NCBI GenBank assembly: GCA_002500135.1
Contig: DLSM01000004.1
Location: forward strand, 39,124-103,123
Source of the DNA: Christensenella sp. UBA7862
Lineage (GTDB): Bacteria > Bacillota > Clostridia > Christensenellales > UBA1242
Reading direction: 5' to 3'
Length of the DNA stretch: 64,000 nucleotides
Part shown: piece by piece, positions 28,101 to 37,600 of the stretch
Position numbering within the stretch: position 1 is the first letter of the stretch
How the letters are laid out: every line of letters begins with the position of its first letter
The notes under the pieces: generated by a model
What the model was told of the DNA's origin: nothing
The model's database searches: none
Seen by the model: only the letters and a program-made list of their open reading frames with translations
Program-made: the position numbers and the translations under genes

Positions 28101-28789
28101 TTTTCTTTTTGGGCTTCAGTTTGTTTTTCCTTAATTCTTCGCTCCAAAAATTTCACATTTCTTAACACATAATCGTTTAAAAATGATATCGCTTTGTTGT
28201 CTTCCTTTTTGTAGCAAGAAAGGGCTATGCTTGAAAGATACTTTTCCCTATCCACTATGCCCGTCAAAAAGTCTTGTAGTGAAAGCACACTTGACTTCAG
28301 ACCTTCAAACTTTCTTCCGCCACCAAAACTGGAAGACAAAAGAATAAACTCCTTATCCCCACTTTCAGCATATTGTTTTATTGTTTTATCAAGTGCCTTT
28401 GATTTAAGAAAGTTTGATGAATTGTCATCAAGCACTGCAAAATTTGGCTTAATATTTGCCAAAAAGAAGAATTTTCGCAACATTTTTGCACAAAAAGCGT
28501 GAATTGTGCTTATATCCCCAAGCGGAAGTTTGGCAAGTTGCGTTGCCACAAACTTGTTGTCTTTTGCAGATTTTGACAAGGTGTCTTTCAGTCTTATTTT
28601 CATTTCCGCACTGGCACTTTCGGTGAAAGTTATAACAAGAAGATTTGTAATATCCACGTGTTCGTCTTCAATAAGTCGTGCAATTTTTTCAATGACAGTC
28701 ATTGTTTTTCCGCTGCCCGCAGATGCCGAAACAAGCAAATTATCGCTGTTGCATGCAAGCACTTGTTCTTGGTCGTCAGTCCACTTCAT
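25196..28789 (-). CDS. addA: ATP-dependent helicase/nuclease subunit A (AddA)
   Basis: Helicase and nuclease subunit of AddAB, which processes double-strand breaks for recombination in Gram-positive bacteria. Walker A (SASAGSGKT, about residues 22-30), Walker B (HVFVDEYQDINYVQ) and the UvrD-like motifs (LSTIHASKGLEYPIVFVAGC, RLLYVALTRAKNHLIVIGE) are present. The C-terminal PD-(D/E)XK nuclease shows VFLIDYKTT and QLMLYK. Length of 1197 is normal. The ATG overlaps the addB stop (ATGA), so the two are translationally coupled. A low-complexity Asn/Asp/Lys segment lies near residues 665-710. Confidence 0.96.
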   Translation of the reverse strand: MKWTDDQEQVLACNSDNLLVSASAGSGKTMTVIEKIARLIEDEHVDITNLLVITFTESASAEMKIRLKDTLSKSAKDNKFVATQLAKLPLGDISTIHAFCAKMLRKFFFLANIKPNFAVLDDNSSNFLKSKALDKTIKQYAESGDKEFILLSSSFGGGRKFEGLKSSVLSLQDFLTGIVDREKYLSSIALSCYKKEDNKAISFLNDYVLRNVKFLERRIKEKQTEAQKENAPYFVEFLQAAQAQLATVSSAKDFWTMIASLHEMSLPRLTNKKLSDEEKTFKDDFKPFWTDVQNRLKSIKQYVPQRTQEEAFIEFEKTSQLLGKLIEVEQVFEKHYEAQKNKRNGLDFADLERKFLEICKLDEVQNTLTFSHVFVDEYQDINYVQEEIISRLIKHAKLVMVGDVKQSIYAFRNSTPEIFSYKSADYKTNETHGSLKLLNDNFRSDSTILQFSNEIFSRCMTLDFGGIDYKECGMFRGLAKYEHVSPMPVVEVNLINTNKEKNDEETSVELPQVYSISKDKMLYEQEISETKCEGLLIAQKILDMLKNDYQIYDAKEQKAKKITFGDIAVLCRNNETLKQISKVLTDLKVPTKINTKDNVYQNKDVAPLLSILKLAGNFHDDLSLATVLLSPFANVTETELATIRTACPDEKYFYQAVKNFLLIFDENSNIKEDDFDKNANDVLTQNANGNDKNISENCKKNNEKDIKNGQKIAEKIRKFCDFLNIIREKLIYNSLHEILNFACDSVGYFDYLTSLPDGFAREKIVRDFVESFEGSDYNYDLVSFLDFVKNYAFEGRFASMLATSDNGVTLSTIHASKGLEYPIVFVAGCGNNFPTKTFREAILKDKTFGLGMQTFDEISFSKSTNLARNCILLSKRRSERCEELRLLYVALTRAKNHLIVIGENKDLFVAENDDAEGAGNYLNWILSYLKPAERASLMLGKKEIVKTLSDGEVKLQVYELDDFRFDDTKSRQIIFPKDDKNLTETIRKNMLLQMPKPCNIALKNSVSSLLAEHSSDEESLNLTPKKLSVFEYKNGKIDMGKLGTLYHKIMEKIDFDSPFEREEFDKILKDINLPDEYKKLVNFEKISLCENNLKKLGKLIVARELPFISFLPYNQLFVEGTDKKILVQGVADMLLSDGNRVFLIDYKTTKASRPEQLVEKYKVQLMLYKTCLEHALNQVIDGAYIYSFSLDRLIKVL

Positions 28790-31700
28790 CTTGCACCTCC
28801 TACAAAGTTTTCTATTGTTATATCCACTTTTGGCGAGCGTTTTTCGTTTCCAAAAAGTTTGTCAAATCGGCAGAGTGCAGAGTATTCGCACCTTGCACAT
28901 GGGTCGTCTGGCAAGCATAGTGGACTTGGCTCAATTATGCAATTTGAAATATCGCTACACGCAGATGAAATTATGTCAAAAGCATATTGCGAAAGTTTGT
29001 CCATTTGAAAACTATCCACAACTTTTGAATATCTTGTGTGAAGCATATCTCCCGTTTCTTTTGCAAGTTTAACTTCCACAACATCACTTGTCTTTTCACC
29101 TTTTCCTAGCCTGTTGTCGCTTGCGGAAATAACCTCAATATCATCAAGCGTTCTACCTTTTAGTGAATATCTAGATTGAAGCGTTGTATTTTCGTCTGCA
29201 AAGCCTGCTTTAATTGGCAAATAATATGCACCCGCTGGCTTTAGTTTAAGAGAGATTTGAACGGTCTTTATGTAGGCTTCAAGTTGCACTTTTTTGCCGA
29301 AAAATAGTTCCTTGAGTGATGTGTCACACACGCCCGTTTTGTAGTCAATCACTCGGAAGAAATCTTTAAAAACGTCAATTCTATCCACTTGTCCCACAAG
29401 AGAGATTATCTTCCCTTTTGCTTTAATTTTAAGTGCTTTTATTTTGCTTTTGTCGTCAAATCGCATTTCAAAATATTTTGGGCTGAAACTTGACACTTTG
29501 GCTTGTTCGTTAAGAGCCAAAGCAAATCTTTTTGCCTCGTTTTGAAGGTTTTTTATAAGCACAGCATTTTTGCCATTTGCTTGCAGTGACAGGTATTTAT
29601 CCTTTGAAATTATGTAGTCAAAAATCTCGTCCGTTTTTTTCAAAACAACGTTATTCTCTTGTGGAAGTGTAATGTTTTTAAGCAATAAACATGCCACCTC
29701 GTGCAAAATATTTCCCACATTCAATGCATCAAAAACACCTTCTTCCTTTTGCCCCAGTCGCAAACCATATCGCACAAAATGCAGATATGGGCAAAGCATA
29801 AAACACTCAATTTGCGACACGCTTGTCTTGTTCTGCAAAAAGAATGGGGACTTATTTAGTTTTGGGTGATTTTTAAAATTAAATCTTTCAAGATAGTCGT
29901 CATCTAAATCATCTTTTAAGGCGTTATACAGCGAACTGTCAAGCGAGTTTAAGTCGCATGAGCCGTCTGAGAATGTCCTTAATTCTCGTGTCAAAATTTG
30001 CTTGCAAAGCGGCTTTGAAGACAGTGCCACACTTCTTGGCAATGTGTTAAATTCATATTGTGGAATGGTCGAAAATTTCCCGTCATTTTCCACAACGAAC
30101 ATTTTCCTTATTTCACCCAAAAGTCGTGATTGAGTGCCTATTATGTTGCTTGACAAAAAGAGTTCTTTCTGCGGTCTAAGCAATAGTTCATAAGACTTAA
30201 ATCTTTCCTTTTGATTTAGTTCAAAAATTGTTGGCTCAAGTTTGAAACTTGCCTCAAGTTTGGATATTTCTTGGTCGCTGACAAGCCCGCAGTCGGTGAT
30301 GTTCTTTGGAAAGGAACCTTCGCTCATATTGAGAATAAAGCCATAATCTCGTCCTTCAAAAAAGCTTGCACTCGTGTCCCCAACAAACACTGCATCGCAT
30401 GACAATGGAGTGGTGGAAATTTTGACGCTTGAAAGTCCAACTTTAAGAGTGGAATAAAACATTTTGTGGTCACATTCCTCGTCACCCAAAAGACTGTTTA
30501 TCTGCTCCAAAATATCTTCAAACGCATCATAATATTGTTCAAAAAGTTTTGATTGTTTTATGTTACCTTTTTGAAAAAAGTCTAGTGACATGTTTCCCAA
30601 CTTTTCCTTCAAGTTAAGGGTGCTTGCTAGTGACCTATATGCTGCAACAAAATTTCCAAAAGTTTTGCTTTGAGAAATTTCATTTATAAACCCCTCCATG
30701 CAAGTTTTAAGTTGTTCTCGAGTTCTTGAGAACCCTTCAAAATATTCGCTTGTTTCATAGTTTTTGTCCAGCGACCAAAAGTCGTCAATGGAATAGCAAA
30801 GAGTGTAGTCTTCATAGTCTTCTATGTCTTCAAAATTTGCTCCAAAAAGTGGATTTTTGAGTACTCTTAAAGTTGTTTTTTGCGAAAAGTTTTCTTGCAT
30901 CATTTCAAAAATTCCGTCAACAAATTGTGGCAAAATTGTCTTTGAAAAATCTTGTGGCAAATCTATAAAATAGTTTATGTCATTTTTGGCAAATTCTCGT
31001 TCCAAAATTTCTCGCTTTGAGGCAAGGTTCGGCACTGCTACAAAAATTTGTTCAAATCCCGCTCCCTCCCGCACTATGGATCTAATTTCACCCACGCAAA
31101 ATTGCACTTCTTCAAGAAAGTTCTTGCCTTGAAAAATTGTCACTGGGCTTTTTTCAACTTTCATGCTGCTTGGAGAAAATGAAAAGAGATTGTCGGATAA
31201 AAATTCAAATTCTTTGTTCCTTGTGCCTTCAGAAGAAATAATCTTTGCATTTGGAAGCATTTTAAGGACACTTTCTGCAAAGTTTTTTACATAAATATGT
31301 TCGTTTGTTGGGTTGTCTGGATAAGTCAAGGCAACACAAAATTTCTTGCACACTTTGGCACAAGCAGACATAACGGCAAAGCCTTGATAAGTCCAGCCGT
31401 CAAAGTTTGTTATGTAAAGGTTTGAGTTCTTTATGAGTTCACTTTTGGCTATTTCGCTTTCAAGCATGTTAAGTCTGTCCAAACTATCACAAAGCCCCCT
31501 TTGACTGAGTGCTTTTTGATACTCGCCATAGATTAAAGAAATGTCAGCGAGTTTGTTTGCTAAAAGGTCGTCGCACTCAGCTTTGCACACTTCTTCTGGT
31601 GACACTTTGCAACTCTTAAACTGCGCTATCGTGCCAAAGATTGTTTGAGCCAAGTCTGCCGAAAGCCCTTTGCCAAAATATTTTAATTTTTCCCTATTCT

Positions 31701-32016
31701 GCGTAAGAATTTTTTGAATAAGCATAACGCTTGTGTTTTTGGAAATTACAGAAACGTTGGGCAAAATTCTGCTTGATAATCTTGAAATGGTCACAACTTC
31801 TATGTCGCAAGTGGAAGATATGTTAAGTTGTTCAAAAATCTTCTTTTCGCACACAACAGTCATTCTGTCTGGCACAACAACAATTCTATGCCCACTATCT
31901 TCCCCCACAAGTTCTATTGTCTTGTGCAAAAGGTCATCACTTGTCTTGCCAAAAATCACCACTTGTTCGTGGCGTAAATTTTGACTGGTATTTCTCTCAA
32001 ACTCTCTTTTGTCCAT
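28786..32016 (-). CDS. addB: ATP-dependent helicase/nuclease subunit B (AddB)
   Basis: Partner of AddA, with an inactivated helicase fold and a second nuclease domain. The C-terminal nuclease shows FRVIDYKTGVC. Cysteines that would hold an iron-sulfur cluster are seen at CFMLCPYLHF and at the end (CLPDDPCARCEYSALC). The N-terminal P-loop region (VIFGKTSDDLLHKTI) lacks the canonical GKT of active helicases, as expected of AddB only in part, so I do not claim ATPase loss. Length of 1076 is slightly short for the family. It precedes addA with a 4-bp overlap. Confidence 0.93.
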   Translation of the reverse strand: MDKREFERNTSQNLRHEQVVIFGKTSDDLLHKTIELVGEDSGHRIVVVPDRMTVVCEKKIFEQLNISSTCDIEVVTISRLSSRILPNVSVISKNTSVMLIQKILTQNREKLKYFGKGLSADLAQTIFGTIAQFKSCKVSPEEVCKAECDDLLANKLADISLIYGEYQKALSQRGLCDSLDRLNMLESEIAKSELIKNSNLYITNFDGWTYQGFAVMSACAKVCKKFCVALTYPDNPTNEHIYVKNFAESVLKMLPNAKIISSEGTRNKEFEFLSDNLFSFSPSSMKVEKSPVTIFQGKNFLEEVQFCVGEIRSIVREGAGFEQIFVAVPNLASKREILEREFAKNDINYFIDLPQDFSKTILPQFVDGIFEMMQENFSQKTTLRVLKNPLFGANFEDIEDYEDYTLCYSIDDFWSLDKNYETSEYFEGFSRTREQLKTCMEGFINEISQSKTFGNFVAAYRSLASTLNLKEKLGNMSLDFFQKGNIKQSKLFEQYYDAFEDILEQINSLLGDEECDHKMFYSTLKVGLSSVKISTTPLSCDAVFVGDTSASFFEGRDYGFILNMSEGSFPKNITDCGLVSDQEISKLEASFKLEPTIFELNQKERFKSYELLLRPQKELFLSSNIIGTQSRLLGEIRKMFVVENDGKFSTIPQYEFNTLPRSVALSSKPLCKQILTRELRTFSDGSCDLNSLDSSLYNALKDDLDDDYLERFNFKNHPKLNKSPFFLQNKTSVSQIECFMLCPYLHFVRYGLRLGQKEEGVFDALNVGNILHEVACLLLKNITLPQENNVVLKKTDEIFDYIISKDKYLSLQANGKNAVLIKNLQNEAKRFALALNEQAKVSSFSPKYFEMRFDDKSKIKALKIKAKGKIISLVGQVDRIDVFKDFFRVIDYKTGVCDTSLKELFFGKKVQLEAYIKTVQISLKLKPAGAYYLPIKAGFADENTTLQSRYSLKGRTLDDIEVISASDNRLGKGEKTSDVVEVKLAKETGDMLHTRYSKVVDSFQMDKLSQYAFDIISSACSDISNCIIEPSPLCLPDDPCARCEYSALCRFDKLFGNEKRSPKVDITIENFVGGAR

Positions 32017-32073
32017 AAAATATCCTTTTCTTTCCTATTTTAGCAAAAAAAAGGCAAAAGATAAAGTTATTTT

Positions 32074-32385
32074 TCACTTACGAGCAAGTTTTTTGAGAAG
32101 TCGAGCAATTTTCTCTTGCTGACTTGCGACAACGCCTTCAAGATATTTTGTTCGCTCTGTTTGCTTTTTAAGTTTTTCTTCTGCCAGTTGCAAATCTACA
32201 AGGGTGGAGCGAAAGTTGTCTTGTGCCATGGCACATTCCCGTTTTAAATCGCCTTCAACTTGTGTTATTGCATATCTTTTAACAATTTTAACAAGTCCCG
32301 AAAACAGTGCATTTATCTCTTGGTCGCCAATGTTCTTTGCGTATTTACTCTTTGCCCGCTCAAAATCTATCAAAGTTTTCTCCAT
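32074..32385 (-). CDS. small coiled-coil protein
   Basis: A 103-residue, highly charged, alpha-helical protein. I chose the ATG at 32385 (MEKTLIDFERAKSKYAK) because a GGGGGA ribosome binding site precedes it. The frame is open 20 codons further upstream, but that part is hydrophobic and has no binding site. The second half (LQLAEEKLKKQTERTKYLEG) has clear heptads. No family recognised. It is upstream of and co-directional with addB, 57 bp away. Confidence 0.65.
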   Translation of the reverse strand: MEKTLIDFERAKSKYAKNIGDQEINALFSGLVKIVKRYAITQVEGDLKRECAMAQDNFRSTLVDLQLAEEKLKKQTERTKYLEGVVASQQEKIARLLKKLARK

Positions 32386-32571
32386 ATATTCCCCCACAAA
32401 AAATATTGCCAAAAACTCACAATTTAAACCTACAAAAATTGTCAAATGACGGCTGTTTGTGCCGCAAAATCATATCTTCCCGCAAGGAAAAATACAAATA
32501 TATAAATGCAATAATTTGTTATGTAGAAAAAAGAATATATATCAAATTTTTAGCAAAGATAAGGAGAAATT

Positions 32572-33564
32572 ATGCAAAAATATTTACATATAAAGCCAAG
32601 TTTTGACGCTCTTGTAGAAATGGAAAATGAGTCTTTTGAAATGGACAAAAACAAAATTACAACACTTTTATGCTCAACAGACAAAAATATGACAAAGATA
32701 AAATTTTATCCGCTAGACAATCAAAACAAGACGTCAATTCCGTTTAGTGTTCTAGTAAATCTTGAAAGTTGTTCTGTATCAAATAAGGCAGAAAATGGGT
32801 GCCAAAATGTCACTCTTACAAAATATCCACATGACAATATTTTGCTTGAAGTGGAGCCATTTTTGCTTTATGACACACCCATTGGCGAACATAAAAAAGA
32901 AGTGACCTGTGGGAGCGAAAACTGCACCATTTTTTACACTCGTGGTGGCTCTGGGCTTGTAAAAGTGGAAAACAAATCGGATATGTTGCAATTTAGATTT
33001 TCAAAGGGCATAGTGACACTTGACGCACGAGCAAACAAGGGGAAAATTCTCATTTGGGCGGAAAATATGAGTAAAAAATATTCCATTGCACTTATTTCAA
33101 TAGAAAATCACAAATTTGAACTGGAACGGCTTGAAAATGTGGATATGCTGGAAGAAAACGGCAAAGTTATAAAAACTTTTCGCAACTTGCACACAGCACT
33201 AGGGCATGGAATTGTGGGCGAATATGGCATGACATTTACTGGCAAATATAAACTTGCAAAAATGGGTGACAAGGCTTCCCCTCATATCAGTCCAAAACTT
33301 GTGCCGTATTATTTTCTTGATGCTGTGCGAGTGAAAGACTTTGACTTGGCTAGAAATTATCTATCTTCTGCCCTATCGCAAGCACTAGATAACAAGCATT
33401 TGGAAAAGTTTTTTGGCGAGTTCAAAAACTTTGGGCAAAACTTGGGAGAAAACATTTTTCCCGAAGATGTGGCTCTTTTTTATGACGAAAATGACATTCA
33501 AGTGGCAAAAGTATTCCATTTTGAACTAAAAGATGATAAAATTGCAGATATAACGGAAATTTAA
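32572..33564 (+). CDS. conserved-looking hypothetical protein, 330 residues
   Basis: I do not recognise it. It has a good ribosome binding site (AAGGAG) and regular codon use. The first 180 residues are rich in beta-strand pattern. The second part (YYFLDAVRVKDFDLARNYLSSALSQAL region, about residues 245-275) is helical. There is no signal peptide or membrane segment. It starts a divergent pair with the coiled-coil gene at 32385. Confidence 0.7.
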   Translation: MQKYLHIKPSFDALVEMENESFEMDKNKITTLLCSTDKNMTKIKFYPLDNQNKTSIPFSVLVNLESCSVSNKAENGCQNVTLTKYPHDNILLEVEPFLLYDTPIGEHKKEVTCGSENCTIFYTRGGSGLVKVENKSDMLQFRFSKGIVTLDARANKGKILIWAENMSKKYSIALISIENHKFELERLENVDMLEENGKVIKTFRNLHTALGHGIVGEYGMTFTGKYKLAKMGDKASPHISPKLVPYYFLDAVRVKDFDLARNYLSSALSQALDNKHLEKFFGEFKNFGQNLGENIFPEDVALFYDENDIQVAKVFHFELKDDKIADITEI

Positions 33565-33636
33565 TCTTTAAAAACCCATTTTATAAAGTAATTAGACCAA
33601 AATAGGATATATGTAGTTTAATTTGCCTCAAAATAT

Positions 33637-33665
33637 TTGTCTTTTTTATAAAAAATTGCTAAAAT
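33637..33665 (+). promoter_or_regulatory. promoter of the YugP-like protease gene
   Basis: TTGTCT (33637-33642) and TAAAAT (33660-33665) are spaced 17 bp apart, 24 bp before the ATG. Confidence 0.55.
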
Positions 33666-33688
33666 ATTCTACATTATAGGAGAAAATT

Positions 33689-34420
33689 ATGTTTGGTTCA
33701 GCCTATTGGCAATATTATTTGATGGGAATTATACTTCTTCCCGGTTTGTTGTTTGCAATGTACGCACAGTGGAAAGTGTCGTCAACTTATGCAAAGTATA
33801 GAAAAGTTATGAGCCAAAAACAAGTGTGTGCTGGTGACTTTGTAAGAAGCCTTCTTCCAACGTGCGGGCTAACGCATTTGACGGTCAAAAAAATCTCTGG
33901 CGAACTTACCGACCATTATGACCCACGAAGCGAAGAAATTTGCTTATCTGACGGGGTGTATGATTCGCAATCTGTTGCAAGCCTTGGCATTGCTTGTCAC
34001 GAACTTGGACACGCACTTCAAAAGAAAGAAAAATATGCACCTTATCAAATAAGACGCATATTGGTGCCAGTTACAAACATCGCTTCCACCCTTCTTTGGC
34101 CACTTGTTGTCATTGGACTTATCTTCAACATTGCAGCCACTGACGGCAGTCTTATTGGAAACATCTTCCTTTGGAGCGGAATTGGCTTTTTTGGTTTTGC
34201 AGTGCTTTTTAACTTGGCAACTCTGCCCGTAGAATTTGACGCTTCCAGAAGGTCACTTAAAATTCTTGAATCGACAGGAACATTGAACGAAGAAGAACTT
34301 GACCAAACCCGAGAAGTTCTTCGTGCCGCTGCCCTGACATATGTCGCAGCCCTTGTCGTGTCCATTCTCAACTTCCTCCGCTTCCTTATCGTCATCCTAA
34401 GCAAGCGAGATAGAAAATAA
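33689..34420 (+). CDS. YugP-type membrane zinc metallopeptidase
   Basis: Integral membrane protein of 243 residues in the neutral zinc metallopeptidase family typified by Bacillus YugP. The zinc-binding HExxH motif is HELGHALQ (about residues 104-111), in CHELGHALQKKEKYAPYQIR. A downstream acidic ligand candidate is in LPVEFDASRRSLKILE. Hydrophobic segments are at the N-terminus (about 8-25) and near 128-150, 157-178 and 218-235. Its substrate is unknown. It is the last chromosomal gene before the mobile element and keeps half of its terminator in the left flank. Confidence 0.88.
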   Translation: MFGSAYWQYYLMGIILLPGLLFAMYAQWKVSSTYAKYRKVMSQKQVCAGDFVRSLLPTCGLTHLTVKKISGELTDHYDPRSEEICLSDGVYDSQSVASLGIACHELGHALQKKEKYAPYQIRRILVPVTNIASTLLWPLVVIGLIFNIAATDGSLIGNIFLWSGIGFFGFAVLFNLATLPVEFDASRRSLKILESTGTLNEEELDQTREVLRAAALTYVAALVVSILNFLRFLIVILSKRDRK

Positions 34421-34466
34421 AACAGAAATTCTTGTAAACATAAAAATCATAAAAAAATATAAAAAC

Positions 34467-34505
34467 AAAAACACCACAAAGGGCTAACAGTTTTGAAACT
34501 AGCAG
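34467..34505. other. attL of the integrated element
   Basis: Host half: AAAAACACCAC (34467-34477) and GGGCTAA. Core: CAG (34488-34490). Element half: TTTGAAACTAGCAG (34492-34505), the inverse of the arm at attR. The centre of the reconstructed attP falls on the AG of the core, a non-palindromic dinucleotide, as expected for a directional serine integrase. Confidence 0.8.
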
Positions 34506-34516
34506 AATAACAAAAT

Positions 34517-34550
34517 AGGAACAATGCAATGCACTGTTCCTTTTATTTTG
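34517..34550. terminator. stem-loop after the large helicase gene
   Basis: Perfect 7-bp stem AGGAACA/TGTTCCT (34517-34523 with 34535-34541) just inside the left end of the element. On the plus strand it is followed by TTTATTTT; on the minus strand the tail is weaker. It may insulate the element from its neighbour. Confidence 0.5.
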
Positions 34551-34624
34551 GTTTTAATAATTATATAATCTGCTTATATCTAGTACTATTTTATGTTTTT
34601 ACATATTAGTAAAATCAATTAAAT

Positions 34625-37600
34625 TTAATCACTTTTCTTTACATTACCAATAAATTGTTTTAAAAATTTTGCTGCAAGATTTCTATCTAACATTTCGTGT
34701 ATTTTTTGATTCTCATAACTTCTCAAACAATTATAACATGATGGGTTACAATTACAACTTTCCATATTATTTAATGCAGATTTCATAATTTTATATAATA
34801 CCATTCCATCTTCAGTAACCAATCTTCTTGAGTGTCCTGCACCGCCCGGCACAGCATCATAAATTATTATTGAATAATTTAATTTTCCCTGTATAATTTT
34901 TAAAGAAAGACAGGCTTTTATATCTTTTCTTTCAATATTCATACCTTTTGAAATTGCATATAGTATTGCATACATGGTCGAAATCATAGTGTTGTAATCA
35001 GACGTATTGCAATCAAAACTTATTTTTACGACATCGGTATTAAATGTGTGATGAAGTGAATATCGATACAATTCTTGACATTCGCATTTAAATTGACCAT
35101 AAGAACTTTCGTGCTTGTTCGTCGTATAAATCTTATGCTTTTTATGTTTTTTATCTTTATTTGCTTCTTTATCATCTACAATGTTTTCATCTTCTGCATA
35201 TGCAAAACCACATCTAGGACAAACATAAAAATTATTTGAGGATTTAACCATCAAAGAATCATTGGTAGTGGACTCTATTGTAACTTTAATATCATTATAT
35301 AAGAAAGAGCGTTTTTCTATTGTTTTTGATTCAGTATTACCTATATAATAATCATCAGATTTATAATTTTTTTCTTGTCTAGATAATGGGACCTCTTTTG
35401 CCTCTCTTTCTGTCATAAATCCGGAACGTGGTTCAATGCTTTCATTGTAATCACGGGGAAAAAGCAAATTTCCACAAGAAGAACATTTAACCCCTGTTTC
35501 TGGGATAGGAACAACACTATAATTAACACACTGACATTCTGGATTATTGCAAATTCCAACATATGCGGTATACCATTCTTTATGATTATTGCCAATATTT
35601 GTTTTCTTTATATATCGACTGGTATATAGTTTTCCATCTGCAACAATCTCTGATGACGGGGCATATTCTGCAATCGCTATAGACAAATCCCTACTAAGCC
35701 TTAATTTATTTAAATTTCCAGCGGTTGTATTTTGCTCTAATTCCACTGTGTCTACAGGAAACCCATATCTAGGCAAAATATTACCTCTTGCTAAGAAATC
35801 AATAAGTTTATTATTTTTGTAATTTTTTAATTTTCTTTCACATCTTGTTGCTTTTTCCAAATCATCTTTTTTGTATTTTTTTATGGACTCTTCAAATTCT
35901 TTTATATTATTCTCATATTCTCGTAAAAGTAGTGTAAAGCTTCCCTCTTCACCAATAAAAGAATCTAGCCATTGAAAGGTTTGTAAACCAAGTCTGTTGT
36001 GTAATCCATTTACATCTGGGATAGACCGTTTCAACATATCGGTAAGTCTATTAGGTTTGCTTTTTAACCAGTCAATAAATAATTGATAATTTTTCTCATT
36101 TATAAATTTATCCGAATTGTTGTGATCATACAAATCGGGATGATCGGCAAAAAACATACTTAAAGAAATTGCATATATATGCCTTCTTACAATCTTTTCA
36201 TTATCAACCTTGAATAATGGTGGTAATATTATACCACTAATCATTTTGTTTGGTTCTCTAAAAAATGACAAATCATGGGAACTTAATTTAGCAAATGTTA
36301 GTGCATAAGCAGCCGCATTCACACTTCTTCCTGCTCTACCTGCTCTTTGTGCATAATTGGATGGCAAAGGTGGAACATCTCTTAAAAATACCGTTTCAAG
36401 GTCACCTACATCGACACCCATTTCAAAAGTTGTTGAACATGATAAAGCATTAATCTCTTTTTTAATAAACTCCTCTTGATATGTAGCACTTTCTTTTTTG
36501 CTTAATTGTGCTGTATGTTCTTTAATGAACAAAGGAGACATTTTATCGCTAAAATAAAGTTTAGCAAAGTGATTATCTTCTCTCAGTTTTTGAGGCTCTA
36601 TCGCTATCACTTGTTCTTCACATTTAACCGTAGTACATTTACCAACCATATTATAAGGGGAAACTTTACCGCATTTTGTACACTTATACCATTTTATTGT
36701 AGGATCATTTGCTATCTTAACTTGTAAATATTTCGCAGGTAATACGTAGGTACCATCCTTATTCTTATCAACCATACAATACTCATTACCACATTCAGGT
36801 TTAGTTAAATAATCGAAAAACTGATCCAAAAACTCAATTGCACAATTATTATCTATTTTCAAAAAATGAGTTACATAATACAGTTTATTGGTTCTAAAGT
36901 AATCATTTTCTTTTCCGTTCTTATGTTTTGGCATCCAAGACGAAATGGTAGTTTTAGGAGAAACTTGTTCTTCTTTAGAAATAAACCTTTGAGATGGAGT
37001 ATAAAATATATACTCTCTATCATTATCATCAATATCGGTATCAGAATCTGTACAGACTGCACCTGTTTTAATTATTTCAAAAATAAGTAAATTTAACAAA
37101 TTTTTAACACAATCATTATCTGTATCGTATTTTTGCGATATAGCATTTATAATTTCATCATTAATACCAAGATAGGTAAATTGTAATACGCCTAATGACA
37201 TTAAAGATGTAGATGAATTGAAACGAGCTAATTCGTTTAACATTGCCACCCAAGCATTTTTATTGCTAACTGCAGTTAAATTACTTATATCGCTATTAGA
37301 TTGAGCAAAACTTCTTTTGTTAGAAAAATAAGCAGTTAATTTTTTAACGAAATCAGATATAGTAAATGAATTTTCAATTATTAAGTTTGAATTTTCTTTA
37401 ATTATTTGACAGATTCCACGACGACGTAAAAATTCATTATAACTTTTGCTCAAATAACATGCAAACTTAGCAGCTTCTTGTCTACTATCAGAAAATGCCA
37501 AAAATTGTCTTCCCGTCTTTTTTGCTTTCTTTTTATTAGCAAGGACTGCGTTGGTAAATATATTAGTAGATGTTTTTGTATCAATTTCATCTTCCTCATA

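Noticed and set aside
32386..32445. Longer start for the small coiled-coil protein
   Set aside because: The 20 extra residues are hydrophobic, unlike the rest, and the start at 32385 has a clear GGGGGA binding site.
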